From an uncultured Veillonellaceae bacterium (GTDB lineage: Bacteria; Bacillota; Negativicutes; Veillonellales; Veillonellaceae), in assembly GCA_945867815.1 (NCBI GenBank), contig CAMBIX010000013.1:1-34835 (forward strand): a stretch of DNA of 34,835 bases, given 5' to 3'. The notes under the pieces were generated by a model. That model was not told the DNA's origin, searched no databases, and saw only the letters and a list, made by a program, of their open reading frames with translations. A program made the position numbers and the translations under genes. Below, in pieces: positions 14,221-22,268 of the stretch (position 1 is its first letter; each line of letters opens with the position of its first letter).

Positions 14221-14988
14221 TTAAAATACCTTCTTAACTTCTTCTATAACCGTATCTGTTTCAGTCACTACAAGACCTTTTACTTCTACTTTAGGCCGAT
14301 CAATCAAAATAATATGCAAGCCTAAATCCATAGCTGCCTGCAATTTCGTATCTGATCCACCTACAAGACCTGAATTTTTCATGACGATTGTATCGACTTG
14401 TTTTTCACTAAACATAGCTCGATTCAAGGCGTAGGAAAAAGGTCCCTGCATGGCGATAATGTACTTAGGACTTACGCCTAACTCTTCCATAATCTCTAAG
14501 ACAGCCTTAGTAGGAAGAACCCTTGTCCATACATCCTTATCTTGTAAAGCCTTGGCCTTAGCAAAAACAGCCATTGTCTTACTACCCGTAGTCAAAAAGA
14601 TACGATACCCCACTTGACCAGCTAACGCAGCTGCCTCCTCTTCATTGGCTGTATGATAAAGCTTATCATAGGCAGGTAAAGCCACTTCTGGCCGTTCAAA
14701 GCGGATAAAGGGTATTCCCACCGCCTGAGCCGCCTCTGATGCGGTCTGCGTAACAATGGCTGCATAGGGATGACTCGCATCAACAAGAAGAGAAATCTCT
14801 TTTTCTCTAATCATATCCACCATAGCCATTTTATCTAAACGACCCGTATAGACTTCAATCCCCTTATGCTCTGATAATTGCGCCCCATAATGACTAACTA
14901 CTGATACTAACACAGGACCAAAACCTTCATCAGCTAATTTCATAGCTAGCTTCCGGCCATCTAAGGTCCCCGCAATAACCCAAATCAT
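14221..14988 (-). CDS. cbiJ: Cobalt-precorrin-6A reductase
   Basis: NAD(P)H-dependent reduction of cobalt-precorrin-6A to 6B. It has 255 residues, the family's usual length. Visible features are IAGTLDGRKLA at the N-terminus, VDASHPYAA (about 69-77, the conserved family motif), FIRFERP and IAMQGPFS, with KNSGLVGGSDTKLQAA near the C-terminus. The start overlaps the stop of cbiH by 4 bases. The partner steps immediately before (CbiF, CbiG, CbiD) and after (CbiE, CbiT) are in the same operon. Confidence 0.95.
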   Translation of the reverse strand: MIWVIAGTLDGRKLAMKLADEGFGPVLVSVVSHYGAQLSEHKGIEVYTGRLDKMAMVDMIREKEISLLVDASHPYAAIVTQTASEAAQAVGIPFIRFERPEVALPAYDKLYHTANEEEAAALAGQVGYRIFLTTGSKTMAVFAKAKALQDKDVWTRVLPTKAVLEIMEELGVSPKYIIAMQGPFSYALNRAMFSEKQVDTIVMKNSGLVGGSDTKLQAAMDLGLHIILIDRPKVEVKGLVVTETDTVIEEVKKVF

Positions 14989-15809
14989 AATTTATAACCA
15001 CGTGGTGTAATCATACGACCATTTTCCACATAGGTCTGGCTATTACCAATAATAACCAAAGTCTGCATATCTATTTCTTCTTTTGTAAATACATCTAGTG
15101 TAGAAATAATCATATGCTGACCAGGACGTCCTGCCTTTTGCACAATACCTACCGGTGTCTTTGGATCGCGATGCTGTAAAACGATTTGTTGGATTTCATC
15201 TAAATGGGTAACTCGTTTTTTACTGCGTGGATTATAAAGAGAAATAACCATATCCCCTTGAGCACAGAGGTCAGCTCGTTTCTTAATTAAATCCCATGGC
15301 GTCATTAAGTCACTTAGACTAATAACAGCAAAATCATGCATTAAAGGAGCTCCCAAGATAGAGGCAGATACATTAACAGCACTAAGACCAGGGATAATTT
15401 CTACAGCTGGCCGTTTAGCCTCATCTACCTTATTAGCAAGTTCAAGAACTAGCCCCGCCATGCCATAAACCCCAGGGTCACCACTAGACACCACAACGAC
15501 CTTGTAACCTTCTACTGCCAAATCAACCGCTTGCTGGCAACGATCAATTTCCTGCATCATACCTGTACCAACGGTTTCTTTTCCTTCAATTAAAGAAGCA
15601 ATTAATTTCAAATACGTCGTATAGCCTACAACACGATCAGCTGCTAGAATGGCTTCTCTTGCCTGCGGTGTCATGTATTCTTCATTGCCTGGTCCAATAC
15701 CAATAACCTTTACTGTACCTGTGCAATGGCTACCGTTGTTTTGGGATATATTGTTTTCTCTTGCAGCAGTTTTTGACTGTGTGCTGCTAGTAATGCTGTT
15801 ATCTCGCAT
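14985..15809 (-). CDS. cbiH: Cobalt-precorrin-3 C17-methyltransferase with overlapping N-terminal extension
   Basis: SAM-dependent C17 methylation that accompanies ring contraction. The conserved domain begins at VKVIGIGPGNEEYMTPQA (about residue 33); later SSGDPGVYGM and IPGLSAVNVSAS mark the tetrapyrrole methylase fold. Residues 1-32 are a Ser/Asn/Thr-rich extension with no family match that I recognise. It is encoded inside the last 100 bases of cbiG in another frame. I see no in-frame ATG, GTG or TTG closer to the domain, and the ATG at 15809 has TAGGAG about 10 bases upstream, so the long form is probably real. An unusual start codon nearer the domain remains possible. Confidence 0.9.
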   Translation of the reverse strand: MRDNSITSSTQSKTAARENNISQNNGSHCTGTVKVIGIGPGNEEYMTPQAREAILAADRVVGYTTYLKLIASLIEGKETVGTGMMQEIDRCQQAVDLAVEGYKVVVVSSGDPGVYGMAGLVLELANKVDEAKRPAVEIIPGLSAVNVSASILGAPLMHDFAVISLSDLMTPWDLIKKRADLCAQGDMVISLYNPRSKKRVTHLDEIQQIVLQHRDPKTPVGIVQKAGRPGQHMIISTLDVFTKEEIDMQTLVIIGNSQTYVENGRMITPRGYKL

Positions 15810-16876
15810 ACGTTTCCGACTCCTATCGTCTGTTTTACAAATTCTGATGTATGTATAAATGATTGATCAGCCAAGGCTGTCATCTCTTCTTGTTTATAAA
15901 AATAAATGGGCCACTGACGCTCTTTCATAGCCGCCAATAAACCTGCTTCATTGGCTTTTACAATCACGGAAGCCGCTGTTAGTACACTATAAGGCGACTT
16001 ACCAAGATGTGTCAGTGACTGGTCGACAGCTGTCAAAATTTCTTCTTTCGTCGTCCCTCGCCGGCAACCAATGCCTATTGTAATGGTCTTAGGTACAAGG
16101 ACAAGCAAACCAAGCCGACTAGCTATTGAGGCATCCGTAATAAGTACCTGCCAATTTTTCAGTTTTTTAACTGACTGCTTATAATCTAATTCAGCAGATG
16201 CAGATTTCTTTTCAGTATCATCAGTTACTATAGCGCTTGATAAATCTAATTTTTCAGTAAAATCAGTTAGTGAAATAGGCTTTATAGTAAATCCTGCTTT
16301 TTTAGCTTTTTGACAATATGTCTTACAATGAACTAGCTCTTTATCAATATAATAAGACACCTGGGCGCCACCAACTATAGCCGCATTTATCTGTCGCAAG
16401 GTCTCATAAGAGGAAATAACCACCCCCATATGACGGGCTAATACATCAGGTGCCTTTTTATTATTCACATCAGTAGCTGTTGTAATGACTGGTTCAGCCC
16501 CTGTAATCTGAGCTATATCCTGTGCCCATTCATTAGCGCCACCTAGATGGCCCGATAAAAGGCTAATAACATGCTGGGCCTGCTCATCCATAACCAAAAC
16601 GGCCGGATCAGCCGCCTTATGCACTATCCAAGGAGCTAATAGGCGAACGGTAATCCCTGTAGCCATAATACAAAGCAGCTTATCATAAGTCTTAAACAGC
16701 TGACCCATATAGTCACTGCTTAGGCGGTCATATAAGATAGCCTCCTGCCCACTAGCATAGGCTGCCTTTTCATAACAAACAGGGAAGAGACCCTTATTCT
16801 TATAAACGACTTTAATCCGCTGCCCCCATAAAGCTCCATTCTTAGTTACTGAAATCAGAGCGATTCGCTCACTCAT
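15710..16876 (-). CDS. cbiG: Cobalt-precorrin-5A hydrolase
   Basis: Opens the delta-lactone of cobalt-precorrin-5A and releases acetaldehyde, the step that removes C20. It has 388 residues. The N-terminal half contains MATGITVRLLAP and SLLSGHLGGANEWA; the C-terminal half contains IGIGCRRGTTKEEI and QTIGVGNVCEITALLA. The C-terminal KTTVAIAQ is typical of CbiG, so the part overlapping cbiH is genuine CbiG coding sequence. The start overlaps the cbiF stop by 4 bases. It is separate from CbiH, unlike organisms with fused versions. Confidence 0.95.
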   Translation of the reverse strand: MSERIALISVTKNGALWGQRIKVVYKNKGLFPVCYEKAAYASGQEAILYDRLSSDYMGQLFKTYDKLLCIMATGITVRLLAPWIVHKAADPAVLVMDEQAQHVISLLSGHLGGANEWAQDIAQITGAEPVITTATDVNNKKAPDVLARHMGVVISSYETLRQINAAIVGGAQVSYYIDKELVHCKTYCQKAKKAGFTIKPISLTDFTEKLDLSSAIVTDDTEKKSASAELDYKQSVKKLKNWQVLITDASIASRLGLLVLVPKTITIGIGCRRGTTKEEILTAVDQSLTHLGKSPYSVLTAASVIVKANEAGLLAAMKERQWPIYFYKQEEMTALADQSFIHTSEFVKQTIGVGNVCEITALLAAHSQKLLQEKTIYPKTTVAIAQVQ

Positions 16877-17634
16877 GCTTTAGCACTCCGGTACATATGA
16901 CTAAAATTCTTATCATACAGCTTAGACAGTTCATAATCACTATCCAAGACCTTACTAACTACAATCATAGCCTGGCGAAGAACGCCTTCTTTAGCTACCT
17001 GGTCAGCAATAGTTTCCAAGGTTCCGCGAATAATTCGTTGGTCTGGCCAAGAAGCCTTAACAACAATAGCTACAGGTGTATCCTTTGTATACCCACCCGA
17101 TACCAATTCAGCCACAACAGAATCTAGCATCTGTACGCTTAGAAAAATACACATCGTTGCCTGATGTGCTGCTAACATAGCTAACTTTTCCTTAGGCGGC
17201 ATAGGTGTCCGGCCTTCCATGCGGGTAATAATAACGGTTTGTGATACATTAGGCAGGGTATATTCCTGCTTTAAAGCTGCCGCCGTTGCCAAAAAGGAAC
17301 TAACCCCAGGTACTACTTCAAAAGAAATCCCCTTCTTTTCCAAGGCATCCATTTGTTCTTGAATAGCCCCGTAAATAGCTGGATCTCCTGTATGAAGGCG
17401 AACAATCATCTGTCCCTTAGCTGCGCCATCTTCCATAACAGCTAAGACTTCATCTAAATTCATAGTCGCACTGTTATAAATTTTACAGTTTGGCTTACAG
17501 GCTTCTAAGATAGCTGGGTTAACTAAGGATCCTGCATAAATAACGATATCGGCTTCTGCTACTAACCGATAGCCTTTTCGCGTAATTAACTCTGGATCAC
17601 CAGGGCCAGCTCCTACAATATATACTTGACTCAC
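16873..17634 (-). CDS. cbiF: Cobalt-precorrin-4 C11-methyltransferase
   Basis: SAM-dependent methylation at C11. It has 253 residues, the standard length. The methylase signatures are YIVGAGPGDPELIT at the N-terminus, RLHTGDPAIYGA (about 79-90), VPGVSSFLATAA, and TRMEGRTPMPP, the latter characteristic of CbiF/CobM. The start is GTG with a strong GGAGG ribosome site. It is separated from cbiT by 14 bp and overlaps cbiG by 4 bp. Confidence 0.95.
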   Translation of the reverse strand: MSQVYIVGAGPGDPELITRKGYRLVAEADIVIYAGSLVNPAILEACKPNCKIYNSATMNLDEVLAVMEDGAAKGQMIVRLHTGDPAIYGAIQEQMDALEKKGISFEVVPGVSSFLATAAALKQEYTLPNVSQTVIITRMEGRTPMPPKEKLAMLAAHQATMCIFLSVQMLDSVVAELVSGGYTKDTPVAIVVKASWPDQRIIRGTLETIADQVAKEGVLRQAMIVVSKVLDSDYELSKLYDKNFSHMYRSAKA

Positions 17635-17648
17635 AATCTGCCTCCTAC

Positions 17649-18230
17649 TTATTCTTTATTTTTTACAGCCGTAATAATAGTAATCGGACTTAACGGGTCT
17701 AATAAATGATACGACCCTGCCTTACGCAAGCGATTAACCTGCATCTGAAAGCCTTCATAGGTAAAAGGCCTATGCCGTAACTCCTCGGTTACCTTAGCCG
17801 TTGTCTCTACCGTAACAGAGGTTAAAATACAACGTCCGCCAGGCTTTAAAAGCCGTTCCGCTTGATCTAATATGCCTGGCAAAGCGCCCCCGCTGCCACC
17901 AACGAAGATAACATCTAAAGCTGGTAAATCAGCCAGTCCATCTGGGGCCTTGGCTTCAATAATTGATACATTGGTAAGGCCAAATTTTTTACAATTTTCT
18001 TGAATTAGAACAATTCCCTTGTGGAAACGTTCCACCGCATACACATGACCTTCTGGCACCGCTAAAGCCGCTTCAATAGTAATGGAACCTGTACCGGCCC
18101 CTATATCTAAAACCCAGTCTGATGGTGATAATTTAGCCTGTACCATTAACATCGCGCGAATTTCTCGCTTAGTCATTGGCACATCGCCACGAATAAAGGC
18201 CTCATCTTCAATGCCATATCTTGTTTTCAT
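17649..18230 (-). CDS. cbiT: Cobalt-precorrin-6B C15-methyltransferase, decarboxylating
   Basis: Decarboxylates the C12 acetate and methylates C15; in other organisms it is fused to CbiE as CobL. From the ATG at 18230 the protein has 193 residues, the usual CbiT size. That ATG overlaps the cbiE stop (ATGA), with GGTGGTGAT before it, so I prefer it over the upstream in-frame start at 18269. Motifs are RYGIEDEAFIRGDVPMTKRE (CbiT hallmark), the SAM-binding VLDIGAGTGSITIEAA and the IFVGGSGG segment. Confidence 0.95.
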   Translation of the reverse strand: MKTRYGIEDEAFIRGDVPMTKREIRAMLMVQAKLSPSDWVLDIGAGTGSITIEAALAVPEGHVYAVERFHKGIVLIQENCKKFGLTNVSIIEAKAPDGLADLPALDVIFVGGSGGALPGILDQAERLLKPGGRCILTSVTVETTAKVTEELRHRPFTYEGFQMQVNRLRKAGSYHLLDPLSPITIITAVKNKE

Positions 18231-18853
18231 CCTAATATCACCACCACTGCATGTGTAAATCCTGTCCATTGGACCATATCAGCTAACGTGCCCTCTTGGC
18301 AGTGTTCATCTTCATAACTAAGCCGTTCGAAAGCAACCGCTTTTACAGTTTTCGGCCAACCTCGCCCCATTAGTTCCTGAGCTATTCGCGCCGCATTATA
18401 GGTCTTATCTGTTAAACAACCTAACTTTTGTCCTACTTGATAGACTAACTGGTCTTCCTTGGGAAGACGCCCATGAAAGCTAATCAGCCTAGCGTCCTGC
18501 CAAGCTTCACCTAAGCGGGCAAAGGCAAAGGTAACTGAACTAATGCCTGGCACGACCTCCATAGGTACATGATTGAATGTCTTCTTTAAATACGGCAACA
18601 AACTATAATACCCTGTATCACCGCTAACCAAAACGGCTATATCCGCTGTTTGTAAATGGTCCTCAATAAAACGAGCCGTTTCCTGTAGGCGTCCTGTAAT
18701 GGCCTTTGTTTCATGCGAGGCCTTAGCAAAATCACCTAATGCCCGCTCGCTACCAACAAGGATGGGCACCCTGTCTATAATTTGTTTGCCCCTTGGCACC
18801 ATATAGTCAGGATGTCCTGGCCCAATGCCAATTACATAGAGGGTATGTGCCAT
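18227..18853 (-). CDS. cbiE: Cobalt-precorrin-7 C5-methyltransferase
   Basis: SAM-dependent C5 methylation working with CbiT. It has 208 residues. Signatures are YVIGIGPGHPDYMVPRG at the N-terminus, VLVSGDTGYYSLLPYL (about 74-89), VVPGISSVTFAFARLG and the FHGR segment. The start overlaps the end of cbiD by 22 bases, with AAAGGAGC inside cbiD as ribosome site. Unfused CbiE and CbiT are typical of the anaerobic route. Confidence 0.95.
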   Translation of the reverse strand: MAHTLYVIGIGPGHPDYMVPRGKQIIDRVPILVGSERALGDFAKASHETKAITGRLQETARFIEDHLQTADIAVLVSGDTGYYSLLPYLKKTFNHVPMEVVPGISSVTFAFARLGEAWQDARLISFHGRLPKEDQLVYQVGQKLGCLTDKTYNAARIAQELMGRGWPKTVKAVAFERLSYEDEHCQEGTLADMVQWTGFTHAVVVILG

Positions 18854-19950
18854 CCTTGCTCCTTTCCTATCCGTTTAGCAAGTGCATCACTTGCTAGAAT
18901 ATGTCCATCTAAATCCGCAATAATAATTCCTACCTCAGCTTCATTCGCAATATAACGTTTGGCCCGCATAGCACCTCTATCAGCTACCATCTGAAAGACA
19001 GCCTGGGCTAGCCCCGCTTTTTCTAATAAAGGAAAGGTAGATTCTGTCGTTTGACAATCCATAATTTCCTGAATGACCTTTGTCGAAGCCCCAGCCATAC
19101 CTGCATAAGCAGCTATTGATTCTAATCGGCCATCACTCATACGATTGTGAGTATGAAAACTACCACTCGCTACTTTTATTAATTTACCAATATGCCCAAT
19201 AACTACGATTTGCTTAAACCCAATATCAACAGCCTGCTCTAGCATGAAACCAATAAAATTACTCGTCTCCGCTAGTTGCTCTACCGGAATACCTAATACA
19301 TTTTTAGCTAATTCTTCACCAATACGCCCCGGTACTAAAACAGCCGTCTGATAACCACTTTCTTTCATAACCTTAAGCTGTGGCACTAAAGAATCCTTAA
19401 AAGCTTCTTCACTCATTGGTTTAACAAGGCCTGTTGTCCCAATAATAGAAATGCCGCCTTCTACGCCTAACGTTTGATTCAATGTCTTTTTAGCAAGCTC
19501 TTGACCAGCAGGTACCGAGACGGTAACCGTAACCTGACCAGCTTCTCGGCAAATATCATCATAAACAAACCGCATCATCTTACGAGGACCTGGATTAATA
19601 GCCGGCTCTCCTACTGGCAAAGAAAGGCCCTTTTTAGTTATATGACCTACACCGTAACCAGCCTTAAATAGAAGGCCTTGCCCCTGCGCTATGTCCACCG
19701 TCGTAATGACTTCAGTGCCATGGGTTACATCGGGATCATCTCCACCATCTTTTATAACCGTAGCCTGCGCCTTAGTCGGACCTAGCTTTTCCACCGATTG
19801 AATGGGTACCTCAATATATGTATGTTGTGGTGATTCAATAGTTACCTTGGAGCTAGGTGTCTGTCCTTGTATAACTAATAAAGCGGCCTTCATGCCAGCT
19901 GTCGCACAAGAGCCTGTTGTATAACCGCCCCGCATTTCACTAACCTTCAT
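18832..19950 (-). CDS. cbiD: Cobalt-precorrin-5B C1-methyltransferase
   Basis: SAM-dependent methylation at C1. It has 372 residues and is unrelated to the other methylases. CbiD hallmarks are GGYTTGSCATAGMKAAL near the N-terminus, DGGDDPDVTHG (about 69-79), GEPAINPGPRKMM, IGTTGLVKPMS and GHIGKLIKVASGSFHTHN. It is the first gene of the long operon cbiD-E-T-F-G-H-J-C-permease-ATPase. AGAGGGGG precedes the ATG, and an extended -10 promoter lies only about 35 bp upstream, so there is no room for a cobalamin riboswitch if that promoter is the one used. CbiD itself indicates the anaerobic rather than the oxygen-dependent route. Confidence 0.95.
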   Translation of the reverse strand: MKVSEMRGGYTTGSCATAGMKAALLVIQGQTPSSKVTIESPQHTYIEVPIQSVEKLGPTKAQATVIKDGGDDPDVTHGTEVITTVDIAQGQGLLFKAGYGVGHITKKGLSLPVGEPAINPGPRKMMRFVYDDICREAGQVTVTVSVPAGQELAKKTLNQTLGVEGGISIIGTTGLVKPMSEEAFKDSLVPQLKVMKESGYQTAVLVPGRIGEELAKNVLGIPVEQLAETSNFIGFMLEQAVDIGFKQIVVIGHIGKLIKVASGSFHTHNRMSDGRLESIAAYAGMAGASTKVIQEIMDCQTTESTFPLLEKAGLAQAVFQMVADRGAMRAKRYIANEAEVGIIIADLDGHILASDALAKRIGKEQGWHIPSM

Positions 19951-19984
19951 ACTGGCCCCCTCTTAAAGTAAACAATCTTTATTA

Positions 19985-19993
19985 AGTATAGCA
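19985..19993 (-). promoter_or_regulatory. Extended -10 promoter of the cbiD operon
   Basis: TGCTATACT on the minus strand has the TGn extension and a 5-of-6 -10 hexamer, with only weak -35 similarity, about 35 bp upstream of the cbiD ATG. It would give a very short leader. Confidence 0.5.
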
Positions 19994-20055
19994 TACTAGT
20001 CCTTATCATGTAGCCCTTTTCACCGCAAATTACCAGATATAACCAATCTTCATTT

Positions 20056-20200
20056 CTCCATTTGTAGCGAGCACATGTCTGATTACGATTTAATGATTAA
20101 CTACATAAGACAAAAGGAGTCCATATACCCAAAGGGCACTTACGTACTTCCCGTTAAAGAGCCTTAGGTCGTCTCAGCTCGCTATCGCTATACATACCTG
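20056..20200. repeat. First unit of a tandem hairpin-element duplication
   Basis: The head at 20056-20091 recurs at 20212-20247 with 32 of 36 bases the same (offset 156). The body contains 20125-20170, which is 44/46 identical to 2474-2519, and then CAGCTCGCTATCGC. The right arm is degenerate, so this unit has lost the long stem or never had it. Confidence 0.7.
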
Positions 20201-20211
20201 TATACCTCAAC

Positions 20212-20340
20212 CTCCATTTACAGCGAGCACATATCTGATTGCGATTTTCCTTATAACATCTATATAAAGAAAGAGGCATATACTTCCCGTTAAAGAGCCT
20301 CAGGTCGTACCAGCTCGCGAGGGAAGTATATGCCCCTTCT
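20212..20340 (-). repeat. Second unit, with intact family hairpin 3' of the aldolase gene
   Basis: The head at 20212-20247 is followed by a hairpin at 20271-20340 whose arms (18-20 bases) pair apart from A20274 and A20270 opposite C; both become U-G wobbles in minus-strand RNA. The core is nearly the same as the element at 2587-2656. It starts about 33 bp after the aldolase stop codon and is followed by a U-rich run in that sense. Confidence 0.8.
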
Positions 20341-20373
20341 CACCCTATAATCTTCATATAAGAAAAATAGCAA

Positions 20374-21303
20374 TCAGATCTTATGCGAGCAACCTAAGAC
20401 ATCCTTAATCTTATGCTGCACCATAGCCTTAATAGCATCACGGCCTGGTCCCAAATATTTACGCGGATCAAATTCAGCCGGATTCTGCATTAATACTTCA
20501 CGAATAGAAGCAGTCATAGCCAAACGTAAGTCTGTATCGATATTAATCTTACATACAGCCATACCAGCTGCCTTATGAAGCATTTCTTCTGGTACCCCTT
20601 TCGCACCAGGAATATTACCACCAAATTCATTACATTTCTTAACAAATTCTGGCAATACAGAGGAAGCCCCATGAAGAACAATAGGGAAACCTGGCAATAA
20701 TTTACCAACTTTTTCTAACCGTTCAAAATCCAAATACGGATCGCCCTTAAATTTATAAGCCCCATGACTTGTACCAATAGCAATAGCCAACGAATCAACA
20801 CCCGTAGCTGCTACAAATTCAGCTGCTTGTTCTGGATCTGTAAACAAAGCATCTTTATCACTAACTTTAACATCATCTTCTACACCAGCCAAACGGCCAA
20901 GTTCTGCTTCTACAACAACGCCATGGGCATGCGCGTATTCAACAACCTTTTTAGTTAGGGCTACATTTTCCTTGTATTCGTATTTAGAGCCATCAATCAT
21001 GACGGACGTAAAACCGCCATCCACGCAGTCTTTACATAATTCAAAGGAATCGCCATGGTCCAAATGCAAGGCAATCGGTAAGTCAGAGTCTTCTAAAGCG
21101 GCTTCTACTAATTTAACCAAATAAACATGTTTGGCATACTTACGAGCCCCTGCAGATACTTGAAGAATCAATGGGGCTTGTTCTTCCTTACCAGCATCTA
21201 CAATGCCCTGGATGATTTCCATATTATTTACATTAAAAGCCCCAATAGCATACCCGCCTTTATAGGCCTTTTCAAACATTTCTTTTGTCGATACGAGTGG
21301 CAT
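20374..21303 (-). CDS. fba: Class II fructose-bisphosphate aldolase
   Basis: Reversible zinc-dependent cleavage of fructose-1,6-bisphosphate; in an asaccharolytic organism it would mainly run in gluconeogenesis. It has 309 residues from the ATG at 21303, which has AGGGAGG before it; the in-frame TTG ten codons upstream would place the ribosome site inside the gene. Motifs: HLDHGDS with Asp82 and the zinc ligand His83, MIDGSKYEYKENV, EAELGRLAGVEDD, HGAYKF, VLHGASS and INIDTDLRLA. It lies 47 bp downstream of the RluA-type gene on the same strand. Confidence 0.95.
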   Translation of the reverse strand: MPLVSTKEMFEKAYKGGYAIGAFNVNNMEIIQGIVDAGKEEQAPLILQVSAGARKYAKHVYLVKLVEAALEDSDLPIALHLDHGDSFELCKDCVDGGFTSVMIDGSKYEYKENVALTKKVVEYAHAHGVVVEAELGRLAGVEDDVKVSDKDALFTDPEQAAEFVAATGVDSLAIAIGTSHGAYKFKGDPYLDFERLEKVGKLLPGFPIVLHGASSVLPEFVKKCNEFGGNIPGAKGVPEEMLHKAAGMAVCKINIDTDLRLAMTASIREVLMQNPAEFDPRKYLGPGRDAIKAMVQHKIKDVLGCSHKI

Positions 21304-21350
21304 ATGTATTTCCTCCCTACAACAAGTACTCAAATTAACCTAAAGCAATC

Positions 21351-22268
21351 CTAGTTAGTTATAGTATAACAAGAACTTTCCTGAATGTCATGAATAAATT
21401 GACAAAAAATCCTCGGTAAATCGGCTTTTACCATAATTAACTGCTCCGTTACTGGGTGCATAAATCGCAACGACCGTGCATGCAATAATTGATGGTTTGT
21501 CTTGGACGTAGAGCCCCCATATAAATCATCCCCTACCAAGGGATAGCCCATGGTTGACACATGTACACGAATCTGATGAGTTCGCCCCGAATGAAGCCAT
21601 AAACGAATATGCGAATAACTCTGACTTTTAGCTAGAACTTCCACATCGGTTACCGCTGATTTTCCATCTAAGCGGCACATACGCTCTACAATACTGCCAG
21701 GCTTACGCCCAATAGGCCACTGAATCCGCGTCTTTTCTCCCGGCCAAGAGCCTTCAACAATGGCCTCATAAATTTTCTGAATCTGTATATGCTTTTGTTT
21801 AAAGGCATGCTGCACTCTTGGATTCTTAGCAATAATAACAGCCCCTGAAGTCCAGCAATCCAAACGATGAACTGGATGATACCCAGTCACAGCCTGTCCT
21901 GATTTTTTATAGTAGGTCATAACGGCATTAGCTAACGTCGCTACCCTCTCGCTAGCCGTCTGATGCATCAAAAGGCCCCTAGGCTTGTTAACAATTAACA
22001 AATACCTATCCTCATATAAGATAGGTGGCATAGCTTCATAAGGAATCAGCTCTTTATCAGATCGATAATAGATAGCTACTCTATCCCCAGCCTGCAAGGG
22101 CTTATCCCAAGTAGAAGGCTGTCCATTCACATAACAAACACCTTCTCGCCGCAATCTACGACGCAAGGTCTGTGATACACCTTCTTCCCTCACCACTTGA
22201 TTTATCGATAGGCGTCGGCATGTCGTGCCAATTGGCACCTGACAAGTTACAATTGGTAGCTCTTTCAT
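21351..22268 (-). CDS. RluA-family pseudouridine synthase
   Basis: Isomerises uridine to pseudouridine in rRNA or tRNA; the exact target cannot be read from the sequence. It has 305 residues. The N-terminal part (about 15-70) looks like an S4 RNA-binding domain (REEGVSQTLRRRLRREG then VNGQP). The catalytic domain has the LIVNKPRGLLMH motif and HRLDCWTSG with catalytic Asp137, then LHSGRTHQIRVH. The start overlaps the flippase stop by 4 bases and has only a weak ribosome site, implying translational coupling. Confidence 0.92.
   Translation of the reverse strand: MKELPIVTCQVPIGTTCRRLSINQVVREEGVSQTLRRRLRREGVCYVNGQPSTWDKPLQAGDRVAIYYRSDKELIPYEAMPPILYEDRYLLIVNKPRGLLMHQTASERVATLANAVMTYYKKSGQAVTGYHPVHRLDCWTSGAVIIAKNPRVQHAFKQKHIQIQKIYEAIVEGSWPGEKTRIQWPIGRKPGSIVERMCRLDGKSAVTDVEVLAKSQSYSHIRLWLHSGRTHQIRVHVSTMGYPLVGDDLYGGSTSKTNHQLLHARSLRFMHPVTEQLIMVKADLPRIFCQFIHDIQESSCYTITN

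Noticed and set aside
20056..20340. Insertion sequence or MITE
   Set aside because: There is no transposase, no convincing terminal inverted repeat flanking the whole unit and no clear target-site duplication; the inverted repeats are internal hairpin arms.
21304..21333. N-terminal ten-residue extension of the aldolase from a TTG start
   Set aside because: It would translate through the ribosome site AGGGAGG; the normal family start MPLVSTKEM is at the ATG at 21303.
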